The position numbers were made by a program, and so were the translations under genes. The notes beneath the pieces are model-generated. The model saw only the letters and a program-made list of their open reading frames with translations. It did not search any database and was not told the DNA's origin. A stretch of DNA of 64,000 nucleotides from NCBI GenBank assembly GCA_029851415.1, contig CM056742.1, positions 61,452,454-61,516,453 on the forward strand. The letters run 5' to 3'. Shown here in pieces: positions 8,874 to 20,622 of the stretch; within the stretch, counting starts at the first letter, position 1, and every line of letters starts with the position of its first letter. Source of the stretch: Eretmocerus hayati (Eukaryota; Arthropoda; Insecta; Hymenoptera; Aphelinidae).

Positions 8874-11130
8874 TTAACGCAAGTTTACTGAGCTTCAAAG
8901 TGAGTACTCTCGTTTTAGCAAAGAAGTCGACTTGCGGCTTGAACAAGAGAGTAACTCCTTCCATCAAAACCATTTTCCAGAAATGCTCTTGATAGGAACA
9001 AATACATCTGGAAAGAGATGCACAATCTCGACCTCTTGCCCAAGAGCGAAGAGGAGGAACCTCATGGTTCCACACCGGATGAGTTGACCGCTCACTTTGC
9101 TAGGGTTTGTGTTTCAACCCACGATAATGTTAATGAAGCAATGGACGTTATTCACTCGGCACCAGAGGGGGGATCTTGATTCAAGCCGATGATGTTCAAG
9201 TTTCAATGATGTAGTCCTTGCTATTAAACATTCCTCCTCGCAAGCTCGTGGGGTCGATAAGATGCCTCAGAGCGTGATCGCAGATGCTCTCCCGGCTATC
9301 GGTGATCTTATTGTACATATTGTCATTATCTCTTCCACTCGTAGCACTTTTTCTGAGGCTTGGAAGCATGCGCAGCTGATTACATTGAAAGAGACTGCAG
9401 CTCCATCAACAGTCTCGGACTTCCACCCCACAGCGCTGTTGTGCTTCGTCTCCAAGGTTCTGGAGAAGATCTCACATGACCAAATCACGGAGAATCTGAA
9501 AATTGAGAACTTATTCGATACCTTCCAAGCTGGATTTAAGCAAGGTCACAGTATCCAGATGGCATAGCTCAAGTTGACAGACGATATCAGAATCGGAATT
9601 GATGGGAAAAAGATCACTCTGCTCCTATTGTTCGACTTTAGCGAAGCATTCGATACAATCTCACCATTCAAGCTGTTGAGGAAGCTACGATATCTTGGCT
9701 CCTCAAGATCGGCACTCCTGTGGATAAAATCATAAAATCATATCAATAGGGTCGCAACCAACAAATCACTCCTGAAATAGGTGAATCTGGTTGGCTCGAA
9801 ACCAATCTGGGTATTCCACGGGGCTCCGTTCTTGGGCCTCTTCTCTTAAGCTTGCATATGAATGATTTATCCGGGCTGCTGAATGGAAAGTAAGTCAACC
9901 ATATATTCTCCGCGGATGACCTCCAGATCCATCTCCAAGTTGATAAAAGAGACTTCGAGGAGGGACCGCTCGTTTAGGAGACATAGGGTGACTTGTTGCT
10001 GGTTGGACTGAGGATTTCGACCTGTGCTTCAACGCTGGTAAGACTAAGGCAATCTCTTCCAGCTCTGAGAAGAACGCTGAAGACTTGCGTCACATGAAGT
10101 TGCCGGGGGTTGAGATACAGGATGGAGGGTTCATCCCATTCAGTGATTCTGTCGTGCGTCTTGGTGTTACACTCGACAGTGAACTACCGTGGAAACCGCA
10201 CATTGATCAAGTTACCAAAAAAGTCAACAGGGTCCTGTACGGTTCGCGGTTTTTTAGGGCGAGTTAACCAGACCTCTTCGAATTCGCCTCGTTGAGTCCT
10301 TGGTTCTACCACACCTCAACTATTGCACGGTCGTGTATCTCGACGCCATGGACAAACAGTGGCAACGGATACAGAGACTAAGCAATTCATATGTGAGATG
10401 TATGTTTGATCTTAGGACAGACGGGCACATCACCTTGTTTAAGGAGCGTTTGGGTTAGTTACGTACTTATCTTTCTTGATTCTCCTTGATGATGGAGCAT
10501 GTACTTCGCAGCACTTTTAGTACATGAGATCATGCATTTGGGAGAACCTGGCTACCTTGCTGCGATGTTTACTTACCATGTACCAATCTGAACGCCCAGC
10601 ACGAGGAGATCTAGAGAAGCGGGGACTTAAGATTCTCAATATGAGACTTGATTATGGGAGAGGATCTTTTCAGGTTCGATGTATTCACCTGTAGAACTTT
10701 CTCCCTGTGGGCTTTTGGCAGCTGGGGAAGATATCGTTATTCGAAGAAACCTCAAAAGACCTCCTGATGACACTGTTTCCTCAGGAGAATGATGTGGAGA
10801 ACAAAAATTTCAATCTATGATAGGCTTGGGGTCTTATCCTTGGTTCACGATTAGTTCTACGTGACCTTCCGTCACCTGACTGAACAAAACTGAGATATTT
10901 TTTGTGAATCCATGCTCCCAGATTTTAGGCATACTTGAATTCGCAACTCCAACGACTAGTCACAATTCGTGATACACACCTGTGCTTGACCAAATAATTT
11001 ATGTTATTTATATTTCACATCTTTTCTTTCTATTTTCACTGGATTTTTCCTAGTAAAATGCAGCATAAGTAAAATTATGTGGGTTCATTCTCCGTCTTTT
11101 GACAAATAAAGGACATCAATCAACAATGAG

Positions 11131-11570
11131 TCCATTCGGCACCGAAAGCGAATTGGGTCGGATTCAATTGCAGACGAGGCCAAACTGAAATCGTATGGAT
11201 CCGGAATAGGAAGCTTCCATCAAATCCACAAAAGTAGGATTGGAACGGCGCCGTTCTACTTCAACGCGGCGTTGAACGTGGATTGGATTGGATCAGATAT
11301 AGATCAAGGTTGGATTAAAGTATATCGACCTGGATGGGGAAACTCCATCCCAAAACACGAAAATTCGGATTGATGCGGATGGGATCATTGCTGTTCCACC
11401 TCAACTTTGCGTTGGGTGCGGACTGGATTGGATTGAATCAAGCTCAAAGTCGGATAGAAGTGGTATTGATCCGGATTGCGGAACTCTGTCCCAATATACA
11501 AGAGAAGGGTGGATGCGGACAGGAACACCGATATCCACCAGACTTGGGCAGGTTGCTCTCTCAGCATCAA
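11131..11570 (+). repeat. ~138-bp satellite, continuation after the LINE
   Basis: Same units as 5961-8080, resuming in register at the LINE 3' boundary and fading near 11570. Confidence 0.75.
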
Positions 11571-11847
11571 TCCTCATACATAACTGAATTATCAGCTATC
11601 ACTTTCATGAGTCGTCAAACTGCTGATCAAATCAGTAATTACTTAAGTCCCGCAGAAATCGATGATTCTCAACAAAAACTCCACAAATCCGGGTTCCAAT
11701 ATCGAAATGAACATATGAACGATAATTTCAGACCAAATCACGACGAAATGAGGCGTTTTCGTCTGATGTTTACTCGATTCGTGTCATGGAGCAGAAATTC
11801 AGCTATATAGTAGCTATATAGCTGAATAATATAGCTTCATAGTAACT
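11571..11847. other. no feature recognised
   Basis: Short AT-rich stretch with a TATAGCTATATAGCTGA-type local palindrome at about 11797-11850. The open frame running in from the satellite has no domain I recognise. Confidence 0.4.
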
Positions 11848-11904
11848 ATATCGTTCTGGCCTTTGCCAGACTCTAAATAACCTTGATTCACGGTGTAGCC
11901 CATA

Positions 11905-13213
11905 TCTTTTTTGACCCCCCAAGAAAGAAATTTCTTAAATTCTTTCTTCGATCGATATTGTTCCAACCTATTCGTGAAAAGAATTCGGAGTATTTCTCGT
12001 GAGATATGGCTTCTCTGGAACTTTGTTTGTGCGTAAAAATTTCGAAAAAAGTAGAGAATGATTTCTCATGAAGCTGAAACTCGTTGTAAGGCTCTGGATC
12101 CAATTTCCTCGTGTCTGCCGAATCATTTTACATCAGAAATACATCTCTTAAGAATCGTTTGAGTCATTGAAAGGCGTCAAAACACTGGAAAAGCATTTTC
12201 AAAGCACATTTTCGAACAGAAAATGGCCTCACCAGTATGCCCATTAGGTTTTGAGCTCGTGAAACTACTCTTGAACGATAGCCCTTGAAATTTCCTTCAA
12301 AGTGATCTATTGTAAAAGTCTACTTGATGCACTAGGAATGGATTTGTAGCCACTCGAATCAAAACAAGAATGTCAAAAATGAAATCTGTGAGCCCTACGT
12401 CAAAGACTCTTTGGCAGCTGTTTACCACATCATTCGACGGAAACGACTTTGGCAATAGGTTTTTTGGAAGGAAATTGACCGAGATTTCGATTGAAAATGG
12501 TATTGAGAGCATGAGCTGGATCCATGGGCAGGAGATCCACCATTATGGGAAAGAAACAGAACTGTGAATTGAATATCGTTCGATAAACGTGAATCATCTA
12601 CCCATGGGTCCAGCTCTATGATCTCAATATCATTCCCAATCGAAGGCTTGGTCAATTCCCTCCCAAAATACCTGTTGGCGGAGTCGATTCCGTCAACTGA
12701 TGTGGTACACACCTGCCAAAGAGTCTTTGAAGTTATGAGAAGGCTACGTTAGGCTTCACAGATTTCATTCTTGACATTCTCGTTTTGATTCGAGTGGCTA
12801 CAAATTCACTCCTCGAGCAATGAATAGACTTCTACATCAGGTCATTCTGAGGAAAATTTCAAGGGCTATCGTTCGAAAATAGTTTCACGAGCTCAAAACC
12901 TAATGGGCATTCTGGTCAGGCCATTTTCTGTTCAACAATGTGCTTTGAAAATGCTTTTCCAGTGTTTTGACGACTTCTCATGACTCAAATGATTCTCGGG
13001 AGATACATTTTTCATGTAAAATGACTCCGCAAACATGATGAAAATGAATCCAGAGCTTTACAAGGAGTCCCAGCTCCACGAGAAATCATTTTCTACTTTT
13101 TTCGACATTTTTACGCACAAGAAAAGTTCCAGAGAAGTCATATCTCAGGAGAAATACTCCAAATTCTTCTCACGTGTGGGTTGGAACAATATCAATCGAA
13201 AGGTCCAGGAAGA
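11905..13213. mobile_element. 1.3-kb foldback element with ~620-bp arms
   Basis: Arms 11905-12530 and 12599-13213 are diverged inverted copies around a ~68-base centre. TA stands at 11903-11904 and 13214-13215, and the paralogous site near 22340 has a single copy, so a TA duplication is likely. No transposase is recognisable; the open frames are matching fragments from the two arms. A non-autonomous Tc1/mariner-type foldback is the best guess. Confidence 0.75.
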
Positions 13214-13350
13214 TATGCACGGTGCCCTTGAATGCAATTTAAATGAAATATTTCGTTGCCACCAGGATTATTCTGGTTCATGTTTTCGGATAGCCTGAAT
13301 ATTACATCCCTAAAAGAATTAAAATCTTTTGCTGAGCCGTTTTGTAGGAA

Positions 13351-13615
13351 CGGTCTGGCTACGCGGAGTCAATAATCGTACGCGAACGATGGATTCGCGT
13401 ACGCGAATTCCCCTAGAGAACTAGGGCCGAGAGCGTTTTCGTTCGCGTATCGAAAGGGCCATTATTCGCGTACGCGAACCGGAACACCGGAACGAAACTA
13501 CCTGAAAAAACTACCGAGACTCGCGTATCGCGTACGAGGAACAGATCTTAAATGTTCGCGTACGCGAATTCGCGTATCGAACTCGAATTGCGTATGTTAA
13601 CAAAAGTATGGATGT
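13351..13615 (+). repeat. left terminal inverted repeat of the 6.97-kb element
   Basis: Matches the complement of 20055-20319 with a handful of substitutions and one- or two-base indels. Beyond it the arms continue into the inverted arrays, so the true foldback arm is longer. Confidence 0.85.
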
Positions 13616-15221
13616 TCGCGTACGCTAACAGAATCACTCGGTCAGCTGGATTCGCGTATGGCAACCAAAGTATGGATGTTCGCGTACGCTAACCGAATCT
13701 CGAATATTCGCGTACGCGAATTCGCGTACGCGAATTCGCGTATCGAACTCATTCTTTGGAATCGCGTATGGCAACCAAAGTATGGATGTTCGCGTACGCT
13801 AACCAAGTCTCGAATATTCGCGTACGCGAATTCGCGTATCGGACTCGTTCTTCTGGATTCGCGTATTGTAACCAAACTAACCAAAGTATGGGTGTTCGCG
13901 TACGCTAACCGAACCTCGGATATTCGCGTACGGGAATTCGCGTATCGAACTCATTCTTTGGAATCGCGTATGGTAACCAAAGTATGGGTGTTCGCGTACG
14001 CTAACCAAGTCTCGAATATTCGCGTATCAAACTCGGTCAGCTGGAATCGCGTATGGTAACCAAACTAACCAAAGTATGGGTGTTCGCGTACGCTAACCGA
14101 ACCCCGAATATTCGCGTACGCGAATCCGCGTATCGAACTCATTCTTTGGAATCGCGTATGGCAACCAAAGTATGGATATTCGCGTACGCTAACCGAATCT
14201 CGAATATTCGCGTATCGAACTCGGTCAGCTGGATTCGCGTATGGCAACCAAAGTATGGATATTCGCGTACGCTAACCGAATCTCGAATATTCGCGTACGC
14301 GAATTCGCGTATCGAACTCATTCTTTGGAATCGCGTATGGCAACCAAAGTATGGATGTTCGCGTACGCTAACCGAATCTCGAATATTCGCGTACGCGAAT
14401 TCGCGTATCGAACTCGGTCAGCTGGATTCGCGTATGGTAACCAAAGTATGGGTGTTCGCGTACGCTAACCAAGTCTCGAATATTCGCGTACGCGAATTTG
14501 CGTATCGGACTCGTTTCTCTGGATTCGCGTATGGTAACCTAATCTCGAAAATTCGCGTACGCGAATCCGCGTATCGGACTCGTTCTTCTGGATTCGCGTA
14601 TTGTAACCAAACTAACCAAAGTATGGGTGTTCGCGTACGCTAACCGAACCTCGAATATTCGCGTACGCGAATTCGCGTATCGAACTCATTCTTTGGAATC
14701 GCGTATGGTAACCAAAGTATGGGTGTTCGCGTACGCTAACCAAGTCTCGAATATTCGCGTACGCGATTTCGCGTATCGGACTCGTTTTTCTGGATTCGCG
14801 TATGGTAACCTAATCTCGAAAATTCGCGTACGTGAATCCGCGTATCGGACTCGTTCTTCTGGATTCGCGTATGGTAACCAAATCTCGAAAATTCGCGTAC
14901 GCGAATACGCTAACCGAATCTCGAATATTCGCGTACGCGAATTCGCGTATCGAACTCATTCTTTGGAATCGCGTATGGCAACCAAAGTATGGATGTTCGC
15001 GTACGCTAACCGAATCTCGAATACTCGCGTACGCGAATTCGCGTATCGAACTCGGTCAGCTGGATTCGCGTATGGTAACCAAAGTATGGGTGTTCGCGTA
15101 CGCTAACCAAGTCTCGAATATTCGCGTACGCGAATTCGCGTATCGGACTCGTTCTTCTGGATTCGCGTATTGTAACCAGAGTTTGGATGTTCGCGTACGC
15201 TCACCAAGTCGGGCAGGCTCG
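13610..15221 (+). repeat. forward ~97-bp array with TTCGCGTACGCGAA palindromes
   Basis: Unit parts: ACCAAAGTATGGATG, the half-site TTCGCGTACGCTAACC, a GAATCTCGAATA spacer, the full palindrome, CGCGTATCGAACTC, then either CATTCTTTGGAAT or GGTCAGCTGGAT. About sixteen palindromes were counted by eye in this arm. Long open frames on both strands (FAYANR, RVREFAYRT peptides) are a by-product of stop-poor CG repeats. Confidence 0.85.
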
Positions 15222-16675
15222 GGTATCGAACTCGTTATCCCGGAATCGCGTGTGCCAACCAACGGTTCGGTATCATCCGTTGGTTGGCGGGCATCGTACG
15301 GTAGCTCAGTAAATCATAGCGATCGAAAGATTGATCTTTCAAACTGCATGATCAAGTGAGATGCTCTATCATAATGTATAGCTATATCTAATGAAGAGAC
15401 TATGTTCACCAAAATCATGGAATTCTGACCACTATGGGCCAAGGTAGATAATGCATGGATTTTTTTTCCACCAAAGTCAACGAGAATGCAACTCGATCCA
15501 AAGATGTGTACACATTTGTGGATGAATGTGGGAAGAAGTTAAAGATATTCACGTTTAGAATTCATCGTTCCATGAATGAGTAGATTATCATCGAGGATGA
15601 AAAGTAACATCCTCGAAGTCAATCAGATTTTCATCCACATCGTACTTTACAAAATGGATAATAATGAATACGTTCCTACAATGTTAAATAAAGTTCATTG
15701 CATTACACGCGCAGTTGCATTGCTCTCCTCGATTAACTTCCTCCATCGACCTACCGAATTCTGGATGCACGGATCGACCGCCCAATGCTCCGTAGCTCAT
15801 GTGCACATTTGTATTGATATGTTCCCGAACATAAGCCTAAGTAGCTAGAGATATGATTGAAGTGACCTGAGATATTCACTCGTTCTGATATTTTGGGAAC
15901 TCGAGTTTTCTCCTTATACGGAATGGGAGTTCCCGAAGGATATCATCTTGACGCATCTACAGGTTCCATTGACCTATCAAGCTCATCATGCGTGAGATAA
16001 CCAAGATGTTCCGAAGCTTGTTGCAATTCGGTGAAGATAATGTGAGATATCCTCTTTTCACAAGGCATAGATATTATGTTCCGAGGAAAGTTTCGAGATT
16101 TGGTTACCATACGCGAATCCAGAAGAACGAGTCCGATACACGAAATCGCGTACGCGAATATTCGGGACTTGGTTAGCGCACGCGAACATCCATACTTTGG
16201 TTGCCATACGGGAATCCAGCTGACCGAGTTCGATACGCGAATTCGCGTACGCTAATATTCGAGACTTGGTTAGCGTACGCGAACATCCATACTTTGGTTG
16301 CCATACGCGATTCCAAAGAATGAGTTCGATACGCGAATTCGCGTACGCGAATATTCGAGGTTCGGTTAGCGTACGCAAACACCCATACTTTGGTTGGTTT
16401 GGTTACCATACGCGATTCCAGCTGACCGAGTTTGATACGCGAATTCGCGTACGCGAATTTTCGAGATTCGGTTAGCGTACGCGAACATCCATACTTTGGT
16501 TGCCATACGCGGTTCCAAAGAATGAGTTCGATACGCGAATTCGCGTACGCGAATATTCGAGATTCGGTTAGCGTACGCGAACATCCATACTTTGGTTGCC
16601 ATACGCGATTCTAAAGAATGAGTTCGATACGCGAATTTTCGAGATTTGGTTACCATACGCGAGTTCGCGTACGCG
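14136..16675 (+). repeat. 2540-bp internal duplication, copy 1
   Basis: Contains the end of a forward array, the unique core and a reverse array. It is followed directly by copy 2 with only scattered differences, for example at 15301-15302 versus 17841-17842. Confidence 0.8.
15222..16095 (+). other. non-repetitive core of the foldback element, copy 1
   Basis: About 875 bp of AT-richer sequence between opposing arrays. It starts near a perfect hairpin (GCCAACCAACGG and its complement at 15254-15265 and 15277-15288, 11-base loop). The longest frame is 90 codons (15576-15848) and has no domain I recognise; stops in all frames suggest a remnant or a noncoding core. It may be what is left of an internal gene. 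Confidence 0.6.
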
Positions 16676-19215
16676 AACTCATTCTTTGAAATCGCGTATG
16701 GCAACCAAAGTATGGATGTTCGCGTACGCTAACCGAATCTCGAATATTCGCGTATCGAACTCGGTCAGCTGGATTCGCGTATGGCAACCAAAGTATGGAT
16801 ATTCGCGTACGCTAACCGAATCTCGAATATTCGCGTACGCGAATTCGCGTATCGAACTCATTCTTTGGAATCGCGTATGGCAACCAAAGTATGGATGTTC
16901 GCGTACGCTAACCGAATCTCGAATATTCGCGTACGCGAATTCGCGTATCGAACTCGGTCAGCTGGATTCGCGTATGGTAACCAAAGTATGGGTGTTCGCG
17001 TACGCTAACCAAGTCTCGAATATTCGCGTACGCGAATTTGCGTATCGGACTCGTTTCTCTGGATTCGCGTATGGTAACCCAATCTCGAAAATTCGCGTAC
17101 GCGAATCCGCGTATCGGACTCGTTCTTCTGGATTCGCGTATTGTAACCAAACTAACCAAAGTATGGGTGTTTGCGTACGCTAACCGAACCTCGAATATTC
17201 GCGTACGCGAATTCGCGTATCGAACTCATTCTTTGGAATCGCGTATGGTAACCAAAGTATGGGTGTTCGCGTACGCTAACCAAGTCTCGAATATTCGCGT
17301 ACGCGATTTCGCGTATCGGACTCGTTTTTCTGGATTCGCGTATGGTAACCTAATCTCGAAAATTCGCGTACGCGAATCCGCGTATCGGACTCGTTCTTCT
17401 GGATTCGCGTATGGTAACCAAATCTCGAAAATTCGCGTACGCGAATACGCTAACCGAATCTCGAATATTCGCGTACGCGAATTCGCGTATCGAACTCATT
17501 CTTTGGAATCGCGTATGGCAACCAAAGTATGGATGTTCGCGTACGCTAACCGAATCTCGAATACTCGCGTACGCGAATTCGCGTATCGAACTCGGTCAGC
17601 TGGATTCGCGTATGGTAACCAAAGTATGGGTGTTCGCGTACGCTAACCAAGTCTCGAATATTCGCGTACGCGAATTCGCGTATCGGACTCGTTCTTCTGG
17701 ATTCGCGTATTGTAACCAGAGTTTGGATGTTCGCGTACGCTCACCAAGTCGGGCAGGCTCGGGTGTCGAACTCGTTATCCCGGAATCGCGTGTGCCAACC
17801 AACGGTTCGGTATCATCCGTTGGTTGGCGGGCATCGTACGCTAGCTCAGTAAATCATAGCGATCGAAAGATTGATCTTTCAAACTGCATGATCAAGTGAG
17901 ATGCTCTATCATAATGTATAGCTATATCTAATGAAGAGACTATGTTCACCAAAATCATGGAATTCTGACCACTATGGGCCAAGGTAGATAATGCATGGAT
18001 TTTTTTTCCACCAAAGTCAACGAGAATGCAACTCGATCCAAAGATGTGTACACATTTGAGGATGAATGTGGGAAAAAGTTAAAGATATTCACGTTTAGAA
18101 TTCATCGTTCCATGAATGAGTAGATTATCATCGAGGATGAAAAGTAACATCCTCGAAGTCAATCAGATTTTCATCCACATCGTACTTTACAAAATGGATA
18201 ATAATGAATACGTTGCTACAATGTTAAATAAAGTTCATTGCATTACACGCGCAGTTGCATTGCTCTCCTCGATTAACTTCCTCCATCGACCTACCGAATT
18301 CTGGATGCACGGATCGACCGCCCAATGCTCCGTAGCTCATGTGCACATTTGTATTGATATGTTCCCGAACATAAGCCTAAGTAGCTAGAGATATGATTGG
18401 AGTGACCTGAGATATTCACTCGTTCTGATATTTTGGGAACTCAAGTTTTCTCCTTATACGGAATGGGAGTTTCCGAAGGATATCATCTTGACGCATCTAC
18501 AGGTTCCATTGACCTATCAAGCTCATCATGCGTGAGATAACCAAGATGTTCCGAAGCTTGTTGCATATCGGTGAAGATAATGTGAGATATCCTCTTTTCA
18601 CAAGTCATAGATATTATGTTCCGAGGAAAGTTTCGAGATTTGATTACCATACGCGAATCCAGAAGAACGAGTCCGATACACGAAATCGCGTACGCGAATA
18701 TTCGGGACTTGGTTAGCGCACGCGAACATCCATACTTTGGTTGCCATACGGGAATCCAGCTGACCGAGTTCGATACGCGAATTCGCGTACGCGAATATTC
18801 GAGACTTGGTTAGCGTACGCGAACATCCATACTTTGGTTGCCATACGCGATTCCAAAGAATGAGTTCGATACGCGAATTCGCGTACGCGAATATTCGAGG
18901 TTCGGTTAGCGTACGCGAACACCCATACTTTGGTTGGTTTGGTTACCATACGCGATTCCAGCTGACCGAGTTTGATACGCGAATTCGCGTACGCGAATTT
19001 TCGAGATTCGGTTAGCGTACGCGAACATCCATACTTTGGTTGCCATACGCGGTTCCAAAGAATGAGTTCGATACGCGAATTCGCGTACGCGAATATTCGA
19101 GATTCGGTTAGCGTACGCGAACATCCATACTTTGGTTGCCATACGCGATTCCAAAGAATGAGTTCGATACGCGAATTTTCGAGATTTGGTTACCATACGC
19201 GAGTTCGCGTACGCG
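16676..19215 (+). repeat. 2540-bp internal duplication, copy 2
   Basis: Same content as 14136-16675 shifted by exactly 2540 bases. The join lies in palindromic array sequence, which fits unequal exchange or template switching between array units. Confidence 0.8.
17762..18635 (+). other. non-repetitive core of the foldback element, copy 2
   Basis: Duplicate of 15222-16095 at an offset of 2540 bases with few differences; the 90-codon frame (18116-18388) and the hairpin (17794-17828) are kept. Confidence 0.6.
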
Positions 19216-20054
19216 AATATTCGAGACTTGGTTAGCGTACGCGAACATCCATACTTTGGTTGCCATACGCGAATCCAGCTGACCGAGTTCGATACGCGAA
19301 TTCGCGTACGCGAATATTCGAGACTTGGTTAGCGTACGCGAATACCCATACTTTGGTTACCATACGCGAATCCAGCTGACCGAGTCCGATACGCGAATTC
19401 GCGTACGCGAGTATTCGAGACTTGGTTAGCGTACGCGAACATCCATACTTTGGTTGCCATACGCGATTCCAAAGAATGAGTTCGATACGCGAATTCGCGT
19501 ACGCGAATATTCGAGGTTCGGTTAGCGTACGCAAACACCCATACTTTGGTTAGTTTGGTTACCATACGCGATTCCAGCTGACCGAGTTTGATACGCGAAT
19601 TCGCGTACGCGAATTTTCGAGATTCGGTTAGCGTACGCGAACATCCATACTTTGGTTGCCATACGCGATTCCAAAGAATGAGTTCGATACGCGAATTCGC
19701 GTACGCAAATATTCGAGATTCGGTTAGCGTACGCGAACATCCATACTTTGGTTGCCATACGCGATTCCAAAGAATGAGTTCGATACGCGAATTTTCGAGA
19801 TTCGGTTACCATACGCGAATTCGCGTACGCGAATATTCGAGACTTGGTTAGCGTACGCGAACATCCATACTTTGGTTGCCATACGCGAATCCAGCTGACC
19901 GAGTTCGATACGCGAATTCGCGTACGCGAATATTCGAGATTCGGTTAGCGTACGCGAACATCCATACTTTGGTTGCCATACGCGATTCTAAAGAATGAGT
20001 TCGATACGCGAATTCGCGTACGCGAATATTCGAGGTTCGGTTAGCGTACGCGAA

Positions 20055-20319
20055 CATCCATACTCTGGTTAACATCACGCAATTCGAGTTCGATACGCGA
20101 ATTCGCGTACGCGAACATTTAAGATCTGGTTCTCGTACGCGATACGCGAGTCTCGGTAGTTTCTTCAGGTAGTTTCGTTCCGGTGTTCCGATTCGCGTAC
20201 GCGAATAATGGCCCCCTTGATACGCGAACGAAAACGCTCTCGGTCCTAGTTCTCTAGGGGAATTCGCGTACGCGAATCCATCGTTCGCGTACGATTATTG
20301 ACTCCGCGTAGCCAGACCG
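20055..20319 (-). repeat. right terminal inverted repeat of the 6.97-kb element
   Basis: Partner of 13351-13615. It ends GCCAGACCG, followed directly by the second copy of the 9-bp target duplication. Confidence 0.85.
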
Positions 20320-20622
20320 TTGTAGGAATGCCATTTGGAACATTTTTTGGAACTCTTGCTTTCTAAATATTGATAAATCTCCTCCAATCCTGGGATTCCT
20401 TGGGCAAATGATGACTAATATCAAAAATGATGTTTCAGGAGGATATAATTCGAGTGATTTTGACGACTATGAAAATGTCCACGAAAGATTAAAAATCCTA
20501 AAACAACTGACTGTAGGAAGTCCTTTTGGGGAAAAAATTATGAAGCAGAGTCGGGATCTCAAATTGGGATTCCCATCCACATTCTATCCAAAACTACTCA
20601 AGTTGAGGTCAATATAGATGCA

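Larger units (their letters stand above)
8081..10470 (+). pseudogene. LINE ORF2 remnant: endonuclease end and reverse transcriptase
   Basis: Endonuclease C-terminus at 8081-8419 with WIDHIYVDGNDTI and a helical linker. After the nested MITE, RT blocks run from about 9225: RGVDK/MPQSVIADALP, a DFHPTALLCFVSKVLEK finger block, a GF-QGHS-Q block near 9537, a LLLLFDFSEAFDTIS palm block near 9630, LGIPRGSVLGPLL near 9800, and an Ala-Asp-Asp loop near 9913 (SADDLQIH). A thumb/C-terminal block (VRLGVTLDS-LPWKPHI, 10150-10210) and LNYCTVVYLD-type sequence follow to about 10470. Many stops and frame changes show it is dead. The pattern fits Jockey/CR1-like LINEs; exact clade is unsure. Confidence 0.8.
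8081..11130 (+). mobile_element. decayed LINE (Jockey/CR1-type), 5'-truncated
   Basis: It interrupts the satellite, which resumes at 11131; the 5-bp TCCAT occurs at 8076-8080 and again at 11131-11135, which I read as the target duplication. The left end starts inside the endonuclease, as expected of 5' truncation. The 3' end has AATAAAGGACATCAATCAA-type sequence rather than a long poly(A). A MITE is nested at 8496-8873. Confidence 0.8.
13351..20319. mobile_element. 6.97-kb foldback-type element of CG-rich palindromic arrays
   Basis: Flanked by the 9-bp direct repeat TTGTAGGAA at 13342-13350 and 20320-20328. Ends are inverted, starting CGGTCTGGCTACGCGGAGTC, and match over about 265 bp. Inside, arrays of a ~97-bp unit built on the palindrome TTCGCGTACGCGAA run forward (13610-15221), reverse (16096-16668), forward (16669-17761) and reverse (18636-20055), separated by two copies of an ~875-bp non-repetitive core. 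The architecture and 9-bp duplication recall Drosophila FB elements, whose mobile partner NOF belongs to the MULE group; assignment here is inference. No transposase was recognised, so it is probably non-autonomous. CpG density is far above its surroundings. Confidence 0.85.
11848..20622 (+). repeat. inverted duplication, copy 1, interrupted by two foldback elements
   Basis: The pieces 11848-11904, 13214-13350 and 20320-20622, joined in order, match the reverse complement of 21640-22400 with moderate divergence. The gaps correspond exactly to the 1309-bp and 6969-bp foldback elements. The other copy carries a tRNA-like insert absent here. Confidence 0.8.

Noticed and set aside
13610..20055. 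CRISPR-like regular array
   Set aside because: Units and spacers are all repeated, the unit is ~97 bp, the arrays reverse direction, and the setting is eukaryotic.
13642..20078. Many overlapping 60-200-codon frames on both strands (FAYANR, RVREFAYRT peptides)
   Set aside because: They are translations of the CG-rich palindromic repeat, occur in several frames and on both strands, and follow the repeat rather than codon constraint.
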